Below are positions 41,572-54,500 of a stretch of DNA of 64,000 bases, one piece after another. The notes below the pieces were generated by a model. It saw only the letters and a list, made by a program, of their open reading frames with translations, was not told where the DNA came from and did not search any database. The translations under genes were made by a program, and so were the position numbers. Position 1 is the stretch's first letter, and each line of letters begins with the position of its first letter. The stretch comes from Psettodes erumei (taxonomy: Eukaryota > Chordata > Actinopteri > Pleuronectiformes > Psettodidae): the NCBI GenBank assembly GCA_016785225.1, contig JAFBJZ010000772.1, forward strand, positions 2,790,001 to 2,854,000, in the 5' to 3' direction.

Positions 41572-42612
41572 ATGAGTGGAAGCGAAACTGTGCTCGTTAC
41601 TGGTAATGTAAGACAGTGGTTACTCGTGATTGCACAACCTCCTTTTCAGTAGTTATGTTGAATTTGGATTTCTAATCTACTTTTAAGGGTTTGGACCTTT
41701 CAGACAGTTCTTGGTGAACCCGAGCTGGAAAGCAGCCCAGGTAATGTTTCGGATGGGGGGGCGCTAAAAGTCCATTGTAATCAGTTCAAAAGTCTTAATA
41801 TGTGTGTTATTGTAGGGGCTGAAGTTGGTCGGGTTGGGAGAGGGAATTACTGTTTACATCAAGGAGGTGCCAGTGAGTTATGTCAAGACTCAACAAATCA
41901 TTGCTGATATTTGGCAATCTTTAAACCCAAAGGTAAATATATATCAAAAACTTGTCAGACAGTGAAAGAATGCAACAGGTGCCAGTAAAACTACGGAAAG
42001 CATGGCCTCAGTGTTCTCAATACAAGCACCACCCCTGGTCGAGATAGGCGATGAAGTGCTGAAATCCATATGATGACATGATGGAGAAGGTGTGAATGTC
42101 TCATGTTTGTGTTTGTGTGCATGTGTCTCAGTTTGCTGTACATCTGGGAATAGCCAGAGGTTCCAGCGTCGTCATTTTGGAGCAAACGGGGAAGAACAGT
42201 GGATACAGAGACCGAGATGTGTGCGGTTTCTGTCCTGAAAGTCACTGCTGTGTGGAAGGAGGACCAGGGAAACTCTGCTCTGTCGTCGACATGAGGGCTG
42301 TTTCTAAACGGTTCAAAAAAGCAGGGACGGATGTCGTTTATTCAAGAGACGCCGGCACGTAGGTATCTGTCTCTGCAATGTGTTGAAGGGCACTTAAATC
42401 TATGATTTCATGCCCTCTTCCATGTCTTCTTTTGCAGGTACCTGTGTGATTTTGCATATTACTGCTCGTTGTATCGTGGGCAGGGTCGCGCAGCCCTCAT
42501 CCACATCCCCACATCTGGCAGCCTGACCTCAGCTGACAGGCTGGTACCTCTGCTGCAGGCCCTCATTCAGACCATGCTCGACCAGCTAAACCACCTTCTA
42601 GAAACGGTGTGA
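41572..42612 (+). CDS. pgpep1l: pgpep1l, pyroglutamyl-peptidase 1-like cysteine peptidase
   Basis: Family C15 peptidase, expected in the cytosol, which removes N-terminal pyroglutamate from peptides. Five exons: 41572-41602, 41688-41740, 41816-41932, 42132-42358, 42438-42612. Joined they are 603 nt, 200 residues plus stop, close to the usual 200-210. The start is the ATG giving MSGSETVLVTGFGPF, which matches the family N-terminal VTGFGPF. The expected catalytic residues are Glu84 (in VILEQTG), Cys146 (in TYLCDFAYY) and His165 (in LIHIP). RFCPGSQCCVEDGP of human PGPEP1 is matched by GFCPESHCCVEGGP. The exon 4 donor is AC|GTAGGT; using the GT four bases later would add a TAG. Position between igf1r and synm, and orientation, fit PGPEP1L rather than PGPEP1. 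Enzyme activity is inferred from the residues only. Confidence 0.93.
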
Positions 42613-45600
42613 GGAGATGATGACACCTGATTTCCTCAAGCGTGGCTTCAGAGGGAATTAAGATGGACAAGCAATCGTAGTTGTCATTCATTTATTTATT
42701 CAAAATTTCAGGAAAAAAGAAAATACAAGAAATTCTCAGATACACATTTGGAGATGGCATGTCAAAAAATACACCATCTCAGCTATAGGTGTGAAAAACT
42801 TTGAGGCCTCAGATACAGAGTTTGATAGAAGACAGAGTTTAGTGAAGGTTTTTTGATTATTTCTTCCCCTCAAATCAGGTAATGAACACACAGATTTTGT
42901 GAATAAAATAATAAAATAATAGCAGTAGACCAAGGCCCCCTCAGAAGATATAGGAATGCAAATCATCAAAAACAGAGACACGATCATGATAAACCTCAAA
43001 CTTATTATTGCAGTTTGAATGCACTGATGCATCCTCCATAAACCTGAGGTTTGCATGAAGAACATTCTGAAGAATTGAAATGATGACTATGTTCTCTAGT
43101 TAGTGACTGTATATTTATGCTGGAAATCTGGCAATGCAAAAAAGCAGCTAGGGTGAATCTGTAAACTTAGGCCTATCATCATATTCTCTAATCATGTTTT
43201 TTTACTCTTTACAATGTCTACCCGTAATCTATGCAACATCCCTGACCTATGCATGTGTGTACACGTTTATTATTTAAATGATGTAGTGTTTGATCTAATG
43301 ATAATTCAATAGTAATTCACCTCACAACAGGTCAATGTAATGTCTGCTTCCAGAACTGAAAAGCTGAAATCTATAAGAAATATTTATACTTTATTATTAC
43401 ATACATCCAAACTGGAAAAATAACATAAATGCACAGATATGTTAAGTAACTACAAAAGCTGTTTGCTTGTCAGTGGTGATTTCTGTACCAATGTTAATAC
43501 TGAGCAGCATTAGATCATTTTTCAACTAAAAGATTGTTCATTCTGATTGTGATTCTCTCAAATCATGCACAGATAAAATGCTTAAGAAGTAACCTAGATT
43601 GTGCACCCAAATCAAATTTCACATTAGAAAGTTACCCATAGACTGTTCCTATAAATATGTTTTTTTTCATTATTGCTTTTGGGTTTTGATTTCAACACAG
43701 ATTTTTCAAATTAATTCTTGCCTCCAGCTCAGAAGCCCTTTTGCACTGAGACGACGTTCAACGCATAGCCACTGTGAGTGAAAAGCAGAACTGAGGTTTC
43801 AACATGAGACTTTGAGACTTAAAAGCTCTGTTGCCACCTTTACGCCCCCACATTTGTGATGACAGTATACGATCCACTGAGGTGACTGTTTTGAAGCAGC
43901 AGCATCATTGTTAAGTAGCAGTACAACAGGCCAGAAAAGCTGAGTGAAGTTTACTTTCCGATTGATCAAAGAAAGCCTGAAAACGGTCCACCCCAATGAC
44001 AGTGGAAACGAGCACCAGAGCTAGAACGTCATGGCATTCAGCAGGTAGACTTGGACGGGGGAAATAATGCAATCACATAGCCGTAAAGAGGGTTTTAAAA
44101 GAAACAACAATGCACTGTAATCATCTTAGTGACATGAGTCATGAGACAGAGTTTCTTCTGCTGCTTTCATTCCAACACTGACAGAGAAACCACTGTAGTT
44201 GTTCATTGAGGACTGAAGGTAGAAACATGTAGGAGAGATGGAGGTGCTGCTATCTGTCTATCTGTAAAGGTTTTTTTTGGTGGAAAGTACAGAAATATGT
44301 TTATTACATTCACAGTACAGATCCATCTACATAATTGAATGTTTTTGTCATGAGAGAGTGTGTGTGTGTGTGTGTTCTAGAGGTTTGGAATAACAGGTGA
44401 GGAGCAAATACAATTTCTTTTTTTTTCTCGGAGATAAAACAAATTTCCCTTTTTAAACATTCCTCACGATATATGTTTAGACTTTTCTATATAAATGAAT
44501 TTCAAATGAGAAAATTAAGGTTTCTGTCTTTTGAGGATTTAAGGTTGTGACAGTATGTTTGGAGTTAGTGGAGATGGAACATCCGATGTTGATGCTGCAC
44601 CTGCTCTAAGCCTTATAACCTTAGAGTGTATGTCGAGATAATTACGTAATATTTTAATAAATACCCAACAACAGTTTAACTTATTGAAGGCTACAGCACA
44701 CAGTCCTTTGTTTTGCGTGCTCAGAGGTATAAATGTACTTTACGTAAACCACTGGGCCAGAAACTGGTGGACTGAATGTACAGCACTTAAATTCCATCTC
44801 CTGTCCTAGTCCGCTTTGTGAGGTTTATCTAGATCCCTGTGGGTTTTATCCAGGTGATGAGGTTTTTGTATAGACTAATGAGAAAGAGTGAGATGTGCTG
44901 GTTTTCCATAAGCATACATATATTTAAAAAGAGTGAGGTAGATATATATACTTAAAGGAAAAAAAGAAGTTTTTTTTTTTTTTTTAAAGTCCCCCAGTCA
45001 TGACACCAAAGAGAATACATACAAAAAAATCCAACTTTATACTGAATCATGGGGCATTTGTACAGTGATTTAAACTGATATCACAAAAGGAAAATAAAAA
45101 ATAAATAAATAACACTCCTACAGAGGAAAAAAAAACTTCAAAGAAAGGGAAAAAGAAATCACCGGGCAACATATCCAAAAGATGAGGAGAAATCCTTCAA
45201 AAACACTTTCACTATTCAGCCTCCATTTAAGACCATTTTCCATTCATAACATTGAAATGTGTTCCCTTCCCTGGACTTTAACCCATCCTTTATTTGGTTT
45301 TCAGAAGCAATTACGAAGACAAACTTAGAAGAAGGAGCAGTTAACAGAAGTGGCATTGTATTGCGCTAGGAGTAATAAAAAAACAAAAAAAACAACAACT
45401 TGAGGGACAAAAAACAGATTTTGAATGGTTGAAAGATGTTTGGCATAATTAAGGCAAACAAAAAAACCCAATTAGCCCTACTGATTTGGGAAGAGGCAGG
45501 AAACGGATGGGTTAAAATACCAGATGTAGTATAAAGTAAGTATCTTGTGTACTGAAGTTAATCCAGACTTCAAAAGGAGGCACCGTGGGGAAAGGGATGC

Positions 45601-45871
45601 AGTTTGTTGTAGAGGTCAGTGAGGGGCCGGGGGCAACGAGAGAGGGCATTTACTGGACTCAACAGAACATGATGATGGGGCGTGCAGGGTGGGAGTTATA
45701 AGGTGAGACAAGTAGAGGACGATCATGAGAATGTGTGGAGAAAGCAAAGCCTTTACTTTGACCTGAGATTGAGTTGCACCTAGAGGGCAATGCTAGGTGC
45801 AGTACTAGACAACAAGTACAAAAAGGGTGCAGAAAGTACACGCTCACATATCGAGCTAAGGTGTCCATTCC

Positions 45872-45925
45872 AAATAATAATAATAATATTAATATTAATA
45901 ATAATAACAATAATAATAATAATAT
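45872..45925 (+). repeat. (AAT)n trinucleotide repeat, interrupted
   Basis: AAT units interrupted by att and aac variants, in the probable igf1r 3' UTR region. Confidence 0.95.
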
Positions 45926-46138
45926 AGACATCCACAAAACAAATACAGAAGAAACATTTCATAAAAATAAAAGGCAATGAACAAAACGTAGTGTTACAGA
46001 AAAAAAAGCTTTTGGGGTAACAGAAAAAAGAAATGCTTTTATATCTAATATCTTTTTGTGTTTTTATTTTCATTTTTTTTAAAACAAGAAAGAAATGGAC
46101 TGTAGTGGAGACCATAGAATACCAAACCTGAAGGATTC

Positions 46139-46182
<44 letters not shown>
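46139..46182 (+). repeat. (AT)n(GT)n compound microsatellite
   Basis: About ten AT units running directly into about twelve GT units. Confidence 0.95.
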
Positions 46183-46900
46183 ACACATCCAAAAGAAAAA
46201 AAAAGAATAAAATAGCAGCTTTGTTCTGTACAGACAGAGGCAAACATTTTGAACCGTAAAAAGGTTTTTAAAAAAGTGACAAAACCAATGATGTGTATAA
46301 AAACTGCAGTCTGAAATACAACTGTAAGACCTTTTATATATGTTTGAAATGTAGAGAAACTAATGACTATTCTAAAAGAGACCCGCTAGGACTTCAAAGT
46401 TGTCTCTAGGCTACTAAAATCTTCACTGATCCAAAACCTTCTCCTTCTCTGTCTCGCGTCTTGGACTCAGTTTGTGTTTGTTGTGGCATATTTGGTGCCA
46501 TTTAATTTGTATAGCCTTGTCACCTCCTGCATGAAATACACACTTGTCAAAAAAAACCTGTCAGATAAGGTTTGGATAAATGAAAGTGGAGGCAGAGTCG
46601 TATCCCTTGATTGTGACGTTCAGTGTTTTTGCAGCGTGGGACTTCTGATGCTTTGACGTTCTGTTTCGATTTTTTTGTTTTTATGTTTGTTTTATTAAAA
46701 CAACGACGTATGAAGGCTGTGATTCAGAGTTGGCTGGCTCGAGTCACATGTGCACTTTTCTCAGATGTTTAAAAGATGAAAGCGATGAAGGGATAAAGTT
46801 GGTCTGAAATCTCTTGAGTGGTGCAGCAGAACATTTTGGTAAGCCCCTCACCAGCAGCAACATGCTGGCTTTTCAAATTGAATCATATAAAATATTGGGT

Positions 46901-47130
46901 AGCAACTGATCATTACTGTCATGATCAATTCATCTACCAATTATTTTGGATTTGATATATGTAAAATAGTTAAGATTGCCCAAGTAGTATCTTCAAATTG
47001 TTTTTGTTTTGACCAACAGTCGAAAAAACTCAAATGTACCCAGTTTCTTAAATAGGACAAAAAAGCAGCAAATCCTCACATTTGAAATTGATGAAATTTG
47101 ACTATTCATTTTTAAAAAGTAACTTATCTC
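46901..47130 (+). repeat. Dispersed teleost repeat, second copy, in the igf1r 3' region
   Basis: It has the blocks agcaactgatcattactgtc, tctaccaattattttgg, gtatcttcaaattg, gaccaacagtcgaaaa and agcagcaaatcctcacattt in the order of the same repeat family as the copy at 59655. This copy is degraded and lacks the 3' third. Confidence 0.55.
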
Positions 47131-48035
47131 TTTGTAGATTTGTATATCTAAGAATCTTGTTACCCACATTTAAATGTATTGTGATGCTTATTGCTTATTA
47201 CTAACTATTTAACAATTCCTACCGATATTGTTTGTTGTCACCACCACATTCTGACCTGCTCTATCCACACAGCTGCTCCCGGAGCATTTGGCGCTGAAGA
47301 GAAGTCTAAACCCCACCAACCTGAATCACAGCCTTAAACAAGAAGGGAGACCTCGGAGAAAAAGTTTAATTTGGCAACAGTCTGGCAGACACACAATGGG
47401 CCCCCCTCTTCCATTTTGACCCACCCCCCCGACGGGATCTACGCCCACAGAGATATCAACAGGAATATGAAACAATCATCTTAGTCCAAATGTTCTAACT
47501 GAGGCATCCTCACATGACATGAGCCCGTCTGCTCATGGAAAGTCAAAGTCTTTTTGTTGGAAAGTCATGTAATGTAGAGAGAATCGCGTTTGTATAAATA
47601 CACACTCAGATATCCACAACATCCTCTCTGAAAACATCAAGGGGGAAAAGTGCTCTTCTGTTGGATTTGCTGGCAGATATGCTAAAAAAACAATTTGTTT
47701 TCTTTAAGTTCATGTCTAAATCTGAAGGTCAGGATGCATGCCTGCGTTGCTTTCCTTCTTCAAGGACTTCTGTAACAATGACCGAAGCACAGGCTGCACA
47801 GGAAGTAGTTCCCCAATGTCGAGTCTGACCCACCAAACTCCAAATGCTTTAGCAGGTTTCGCTGTGATTTTATTTCAGTCTTTTAGTTCATGTTTCACCT
47901 TAAAGGAGTGGAGAGACCATCTACTGGCACACAGTAGAAGAAAAGTCATTTCTTACCTCATCCCTCCCTCCTGAAGAGATGGAGGAGAGGTTTGTGTTAC
48001 CCTGTGTAAGAGGAGGAGGAGGGGCTGGTCTGATA

Positions 48036-48561
48036 TCAGCAGGCCGACGACTGGGGCAGTGGTAACGCCCGTTCGTTCTTTCTGCCCCCGTTCATGTGTG
48101 CATAGGGTTGCATCTCGTCAAAGTTGGGCCGCAGTACCACCACGGGCCCGTTGGCCGAAACATGTCCTGAGTGCTTGTCCAAGGCTTGGCCTGGAGACGC
48201 CAAGGCTGAGGCAATAGGGCCAGGGGAGGAGGGAGACACGGGTCCCAGTAACGGCGTACTCGGGCCTTGCATGGGGGATAGCGGCTGGGTAGAAGGAGGG
48301 GGTGTGCCCCCCGTGCACCCCGACAGGGGGGCGGTGGCAGCTGAGGGCTGCCTGGTGGATGCAGGGTCCAGTGGAATGTTCTCCATGTTTTCTACCTCCA
48401 TGTCCAGCTCCTCGGTGTCCGGCGGCTTGTTCTCCTCGCTGTAGAAGAAGCTCATTTCTCTGAAGGGAGGATCCAGTTCATCTTTGATGCTGCTGATGAT
48501 CTCCAGGAAGGACGGTCGCATCTTGGGGTTATACTGCCAGCACATCCTCATCAGCTCAAAA
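48036..48561 (-). CDS. igf1r: igf1r exon 21: kinase C-lobe end and C-terminal tail
   Basis: The exon encodes ELMRMCWQYNPKMRPSFLEI (end of the kinase), FYSEENKPPDTEELD, a long Pro/Ser/Thr-rich insert (48180-48362) and the conserved end FDEMQPYAHMNGGRKNERAL before the TGA at 48036-48038. Human has about ten residues where this gene has about sixty. The ends of the tail align well, so the insert lies within the exon and is not a splice error. The acceptor is cttgcag. Confidence 0.95.
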
Positions 48562-51500
48562 CTGCAAGGTTCAAAGCATAGGTTACAACACTCATTTTGT
48601 ACTTTGCCCTCAGGAATTTTCTACAAAGATCACAACTTTAGAAGATACCAAATTTAATCTAACTCCGCTGAAGGCTCGTTTTACCATCAGATGAAAATAA
48701 GGAGAACTGTGGATTTCATCCAATGACACTTAGTGTAAATGTGTTAAGAGGGGATTACAACAGAAGGTGTGATGACACACTTGCATACATGTACATGTGA
48801 ATAGTGAAAAAAAAGATCCTGTCCTTTCAAACTTGACAGAGAATACTTCATGTTTCTCACCAGCAGGTGGCAGAAGACACTGAGGTTTAACCCTGTGTCA
48901 ATACACTGTCATGAAAACCCCTTCAGTAATGTAGTGCAGTGTAGTAATATACTACAAATCAAGTTATTACTGTGACCTACAGTAGATTTGTGAGCTTTCA
49001 TTCATTTCCCTATTGAGTTTCTGGAAATCTGTCCTGTGCCCTTCAGAACAATTAAATGAACCATCATATCTTGTTTAATAATTAGTGCTTGTGAATGTAG
49101 CGTGTATTCCTTTTGCTGTTACGGCCACAGCTGCGCTCCCTAAAAAAGATGTGTGAAGTCACTCACACATACCTGCCATCGTCCCCCTGGATTAATTTCA
49201 TGCAAGTTTGTTTTTGCCAGGTTATCACGCTAAATAGTCAACCACCTCACTCAATATTGTCCAGTGGAAATGTCCAGTCAACTGCAGTTTGCTGAAATAG
49301 TGGACAAAGTATAAATATATGCAGATGTCTTCTACACTTGTGGCCAGCTACAATACTTTTAGTATCAGACAGTACATCAGGTAAATTCAAAAAACATTTT
49401 TTGATGGCAGTTAAATTGAGACATCTGTGACGTGGATGTGATTTATTTATTGCTACATGGCTGCACATACAGTGAGATCCGCGATGTAGCATGTACTCAG
49501 CAGCGCAGTAAATCATACACAAGGTTACTGTGCCAGGCCAGCAGCCGAGCTTTTGGGAATGTCAAAACAACATCATAAAAGGGAGAATTATTACAGTTCT
49601 GTGTGGTGCAGCACCGCACACCACAACTTCAATTATACACAAACAAGCTAAGAATACTCTCTAAGGCCCGCCGACATAAACACCTCGGTCATCTCTCCTC
49701 CACTTCTCCTGTTCCCTCTCTCTTGTTTTCTTTCTCTCCCTCTCTTTCTCTCCCAGTGGTCTCTTTGCCGACTACAACAGCCTCTGCAGCTGGATGCCAG
49801 CTCCTCTCCGCACAGAGGAATTATGGGTAGAGCTTTTCCTAAGCACGTGCCTCGCCTCATACTGTGAAGCGGCGTGGGGGGGTGAGCTCGGACTTGTTTT
49901 TCAGCAGCGCTGCGAGCGTGTTGAAGTTGATGTTCTGATGTCCATATCCAGACAGAGAAGACCTCCATGGAAAGACGTGCAATGCTTGGAGCTGGGCCAA
50001 TGCTCCAAAGTAACCTGTCTGCTAAAAGCACCCCCCCCCCCCCCCCCCCACCCCGCCATCTGTTGCCGTTCATGAGGCTTGTTGATGCAAATTTAGAAAG
50101 CAAACACTGCAGTAAATCTTGACTTCTTGTCAGCATCCTGCCGGTCATGGTATACACACACACACACACACACAAGCTGTTATTAAATTGACTCACTTTG
50201 AATTTGACCCGTCATCAGTCAAATCCATCATCCGTCATACATCGCATGTGACAGCACAAAGTGGCACATGCCATGTATAAGTATATACATAAGATCTCTC
50301 TTATATACATAAGATGTATATAAGTATGTATGAACAACTTGACATGATCTTAGGCTGCAGTGAGGATTGCTCCTCAAGGTCAAATCTCAACCTCTGTGTG
50401 GTAAATTCAATTTTAATGTACCGAATGTCACATATAAATAAAGCTGACCTGCTTTTTTGTTTTTATTTGCTCAGCGTTGTGTTTCCGGCCAGATATACAT
50501 CTGTACCTGCCTCTTTCTGTAATTTTGTGCCCTGCACTGTCTGTACAGTGAGTGAGTAAAACCCTTTGTTTGTATCAGCATACTTTTCGATCACATCAAC
50601 AAATGCTGGGTTTTATAAGCAAATTTCTAATACTGATTCTGTTAAAATTGTGCTTTTAAAATGAGATTTGCAGGCGGTCGGGCTTTAGCAAAATATTTAC
50701 GCATACGCAGCCAAAAGCTCATCACCCCAAGAGGTGGACGAGAAGTGCGTGAAACTCTCAGATAAAATCAGAAACAGATGCGCTTTAAGGCCAAATAAGA
50801 GTTCAGAGCAGTCTCCAACTATGTACTGTGGAAGTTAATAAACCTAAACAGGAACTGCAAAACTTTGCACATGCAGTGTCCCCAGTGTGGTGAGACGTTT
50901 ATGTATAATAGCACTGTAAGTGATACTGAACATTTCACGATGAATCAAGATGTTTAATATGATCACAGAGTCTGTGTTTCATTTCTGCCCAACCCTGCGA
51001 GAGGGAGAAAGAATGCACTTTTGTCTGAGGGAAACTGTAGATAGAAACATGGGAAATCCAATCAGTGACCCATTGCTACCTGACCATGGGAAACACAGAA
51101 CAAGGAGGAGGCATTCAAAGCTCTCCAAATGCGACTCATGCCTCTGTCCATTGTTCTGACCATTTCCTTCTTCTTGTATCTTTCTATCCAGTCTTTGTAT
51201 GGACCGCTGGCCTCACTACACTTTAGCGATCAGCTGGAAATCTCCGTGAAGTCACTACAGCTGAGGCGACCAGCGGCAGCAGCACTGGCTGTGTGTAGCT
51301 CTGAGACCAGGAGTCTACCCCATCACCTCTGTAACACAATCCACACACTCCTGTAATCAGGACAAAATAGCCAGGCTGCCATAGAAACCAGAAGTTTGTG
51401 TCTGCACAACACACGGCCCTCTTTTTTTTCTGCTTGCTCTCTCTTTCTAAGGTGAGGTCAGCCGTGGAGAGTGGGAGGGGAGGGAGCAGAATGCCTTCTT

Positions 51501-54500
51501 ATTGAGGTCAGAGCGGGAGAGGAGGAACGTGCACGCAAGCCCTGCAGGCTGTGCCGGGGCTTTCTCTACCCTTAACAGCCAGGGTGACTCATTAATGAAT
51601 TATAAATACATTAATGAATCCTTTCGGCCTTTCTCACTCCCTTTTGCTGACGCCAGACAGCATCTTCCTCGCTCATGCCCGTTCACGGCAGCGGGAATGA
51701 GAGGCATCTTTCACACACGGGTCACGGCATCCCTTCTATGGGCCGAGACCGGCGGGTGAAGAGGCTTCTCACTGCCAGCTGACCGCTGAGGCCGCGTTGT
51801 CAACGGACCGCATTTAACCTGTGACGCTAATGTCAAGCCTCGTCTTGGCTCTACCTTAGCATACACACCACATGATATCCCCACACACTTAGAACCACGA
51901 CTTAAAATAGGCACAGGGCAAAATATTAATGGGACAAACGGTGTGCAAGGTGGCAGCAGAGCAGGACCAAACAATACATCCTCTGGTGGGGGCCGGAGCC
52001 TAAACCTGGAAGGGCTTAAATGGGTAATATCACGCAGTTACTGATCACCGACACAAAGAGACTCACAGCATGTCAGGGCAGTTGTCAGGTTTGTCCAAGA
52101 GTCCTCCTTCCATGACGAAGCGCAGCACTTGTTCGTTGGACATGCCCTGGTAAGGCTGTTCTGCTAAGGTGGCGATCTCCCACAGCACAACACCAAATGA
52201 CCTGTGACGACACATGAGACAATAGTTAAAAACATTTTTCCCCCGCTTATCTCATGCTAATTCTGTGGTGCTTGCGATGAGTGGAATGTTAGGAAAAGTT
52301 TTCTACAAGCTGCCACAAGTGAAAATTCCCAAGTACATCAGTTTCTTTCATCCCTTCTAAATAAGCAGGTCACAGCCCTGGCTGTGACCCCCCCAGAGTT
52401 CACTAGTGTTTCCTGCCTGTGTTCTGTCTCTCTGGTCTCCTCCCCCTGTTTGTCTCTCTCTGTTTTCCCCTTGGCAGAGGCGGGGCTCGGTGCTGGAGCT
52501 GTGGCACACCTGTTCCTCATCTCGCCTCGTTACCTGCAGTATAAAGACCGGGCTCTCCCACCACTCGGTGCCACATAGCTCTGCTCGTCTGCGCGGTGAC
52601 GCTGTGGCCAGTTTTAAAACGGAACTTTATTGCTAGTGTTTGCGTCTGGAGATTGTGTGCGGTTTTTCTAACTCAAGTCCCCTGCGTCTCCAATTCCACC
52701 TGCTGCCTCTGCCAACCTGATCCAGCTCCCCCGCTCTCACCTGCCTGTCTGCCCCAGGCTGCACTCCCCTCCCCGGTTCCCCTGCTCTGGGCCCAGCCAA
52801 CCGTCCTCTCACCCCTCTTTTATCCATTAAATACTGCTCTGAACCTACCATTTGTGTGTGTGTGTCAGCTCTGGGGTCCAGCTAAAACCAAATTGTTTTT
52901 TCTTTTTTAAAAAAGGAACAAACTAGTGTTTGACTTTTCTTTTCCATTAATGATATCTTGGCTGTCAGGTCTTTTATGAGTTGAATCCCAGTTAATTTAG
53001 ACTCAGATCTGAGTGAGTAGCATCAAAGTACATGTTATTTTAATAGTACTCTAAAATTGTGTTGAATTAAAATTGACTTATTGAAATGTACCATCTTAAA
53101 ATGCGTCGCTGTTAACTAAAACATAATGATCAGAGCAAGTGTAATCTGACACCACTCACTGAGTTGGATATGCTGGAGGGCGAAAGAACCGCCACTTAGC
53201 AGACACTTCACCTTATGTCATCTCTGCATCATGTTAAACCGACAACCTGTCATTCTAATGATAAATGGTCATGTGAGCCATGGATCTGTGTACCAGTCAG
53301 TGGATCACAATGATTGATTAATGCGAGTCAAGCCGGAGTGTTAAGTATTTACAGTAAACGTCACCTTAAGCGTCCTTGCGCTGAGATAACTATGAAACTA
53401 TTCACAAAGAAAAATTTTTAACTTGACCAACAAAGACCTCAATATTTGTTCACTCTTGCTTTGTCATGTTTTCACCGCTGGCATGAGTTCTGAAAGTACA
53501 GCTCGACGGTCTTTAAAACGGCCTCGTTACAACACACGACATGTGACTGGCCCGAAACAGCTTTGTGCTGACGGACAAAGCCACGTTCCGACAGCTTTTC
53601 TGGATCAATGCAATAAAAGCCACCTACTCGTGGATTCTCGGGGAGTCCCGCAACACTTTTATCTGACACTAAACTTCATCTGCACAACATCAAAGACAAA
53701 GATATAGTATGCAAATGCGGAGGTGGGTTTGCTCTGGCACCGCAGCCTCTCATTTGAGAACATCTGGAGCAGTTTAGGCCCACTCTTAGGAACCGGCCCA
53801 TGGGACACTTTGAATTGGGAAACAAAAAACGTGCAAGGCGGCTAGTAAACATTTGTATTTCTCCACAACAATACCAGTCCTGATGGAAAAAATTGGCAGA
53901 ACAATGAGCTGAGATCTCACCAAATGCTGGAACACAAAGAAAATGGGAGTAAAAAAAAAAATATCTACAAAAGAATCATCTTGTTCTCTACTGGTCTGTC
54001 AAGGAGACTCCAGCTGGTTTCTCTGAGAAACCAGCTGGAGACCTAAAAGATTTTGATGGTTTTGGAAGTACTACCTGTTGTGACAGGAAATGCATGTTGA
54101 AACTATTAAGTAAAAGATGGCGGCGAAGTGATCTATATGTTTTTACAGTTTTGAGTTTTCCACAGCATGAACTGTTTTAGCGTGTCCGCATGCTTGAAAA
54201 CACACAATGTGCAGACATTTCTGGAATACCTCGCGAGCCCCGTGGATTAAGGCAGGTTTATACATGCAGGCTTATGAGTCCATGTGTGTGTGTGTGTGTG
54301 TGTGTGTGCGTGCACGCAAGGGAGTGATGTTTTCTCATACCAGACATCAGACATTGTAGTGAACACGCCATCTTTAAGTGACTCTGGAGACATCCAGCGG
54401 ACAGGCAGCAAGCCCTTCCCTCCTTTTCGGTAGTAATCCGTCTCATAAATATCTCTGGTCATGCCAAAATCTAAAGGGGAAAAAATGGAAACAGAGGTTG

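Larger units (their letters stand above)
42613..48035 (-). other. Tail-to-tail interval of pgpep1l and igf1r; probable igf1r 3' UTR
   Basis: No coding frame of substance. The igf1r stop is at 48036 and vertebrate IGF1R has a 3' UTR of several kilobases, so much of this AT-rich, homopolymer-rich stretch is probably its 3' UTR. Candidate AATAAA signals on the - strand lie near 44299-44305 and 42691-42700. On the + strand AATAAA at 42902-42907 could end pgpep1l. The true ends cannot be fixed. The interval also contains microsatellites at 45872-45925 and 46139-46182 and a dispersed repeat at 46901-47130. Confidence 0.5.
48562..52066 (-). other. igf1r: igf1r intron 20
   Basis: A 3.5 kb intron with canonical ends. 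It holds the CTCF-like motif (48860), the poly-C run, an AC microsatellite and the paired CATTAATGAAT sites. No exon or RNA gene recognised. Confidence 0.85.
52202..54340 (-). other. igf1r: igf1r intron 19
   Basis: A 2.1 kb intron carrying the LTR-like block (52370-52890), the 16-bp inverted repeat (54008-54040) and a TG microsatellite. Nothing coding seen. Confidence 0.85.

Noticed and set aside
49648..50196. Open frame of 182 codons on the - strand in igf1r intron 20
   Set aside because: It runs through a microsatellite and the poly-C tract (Gly run). It is not a plausible protein.
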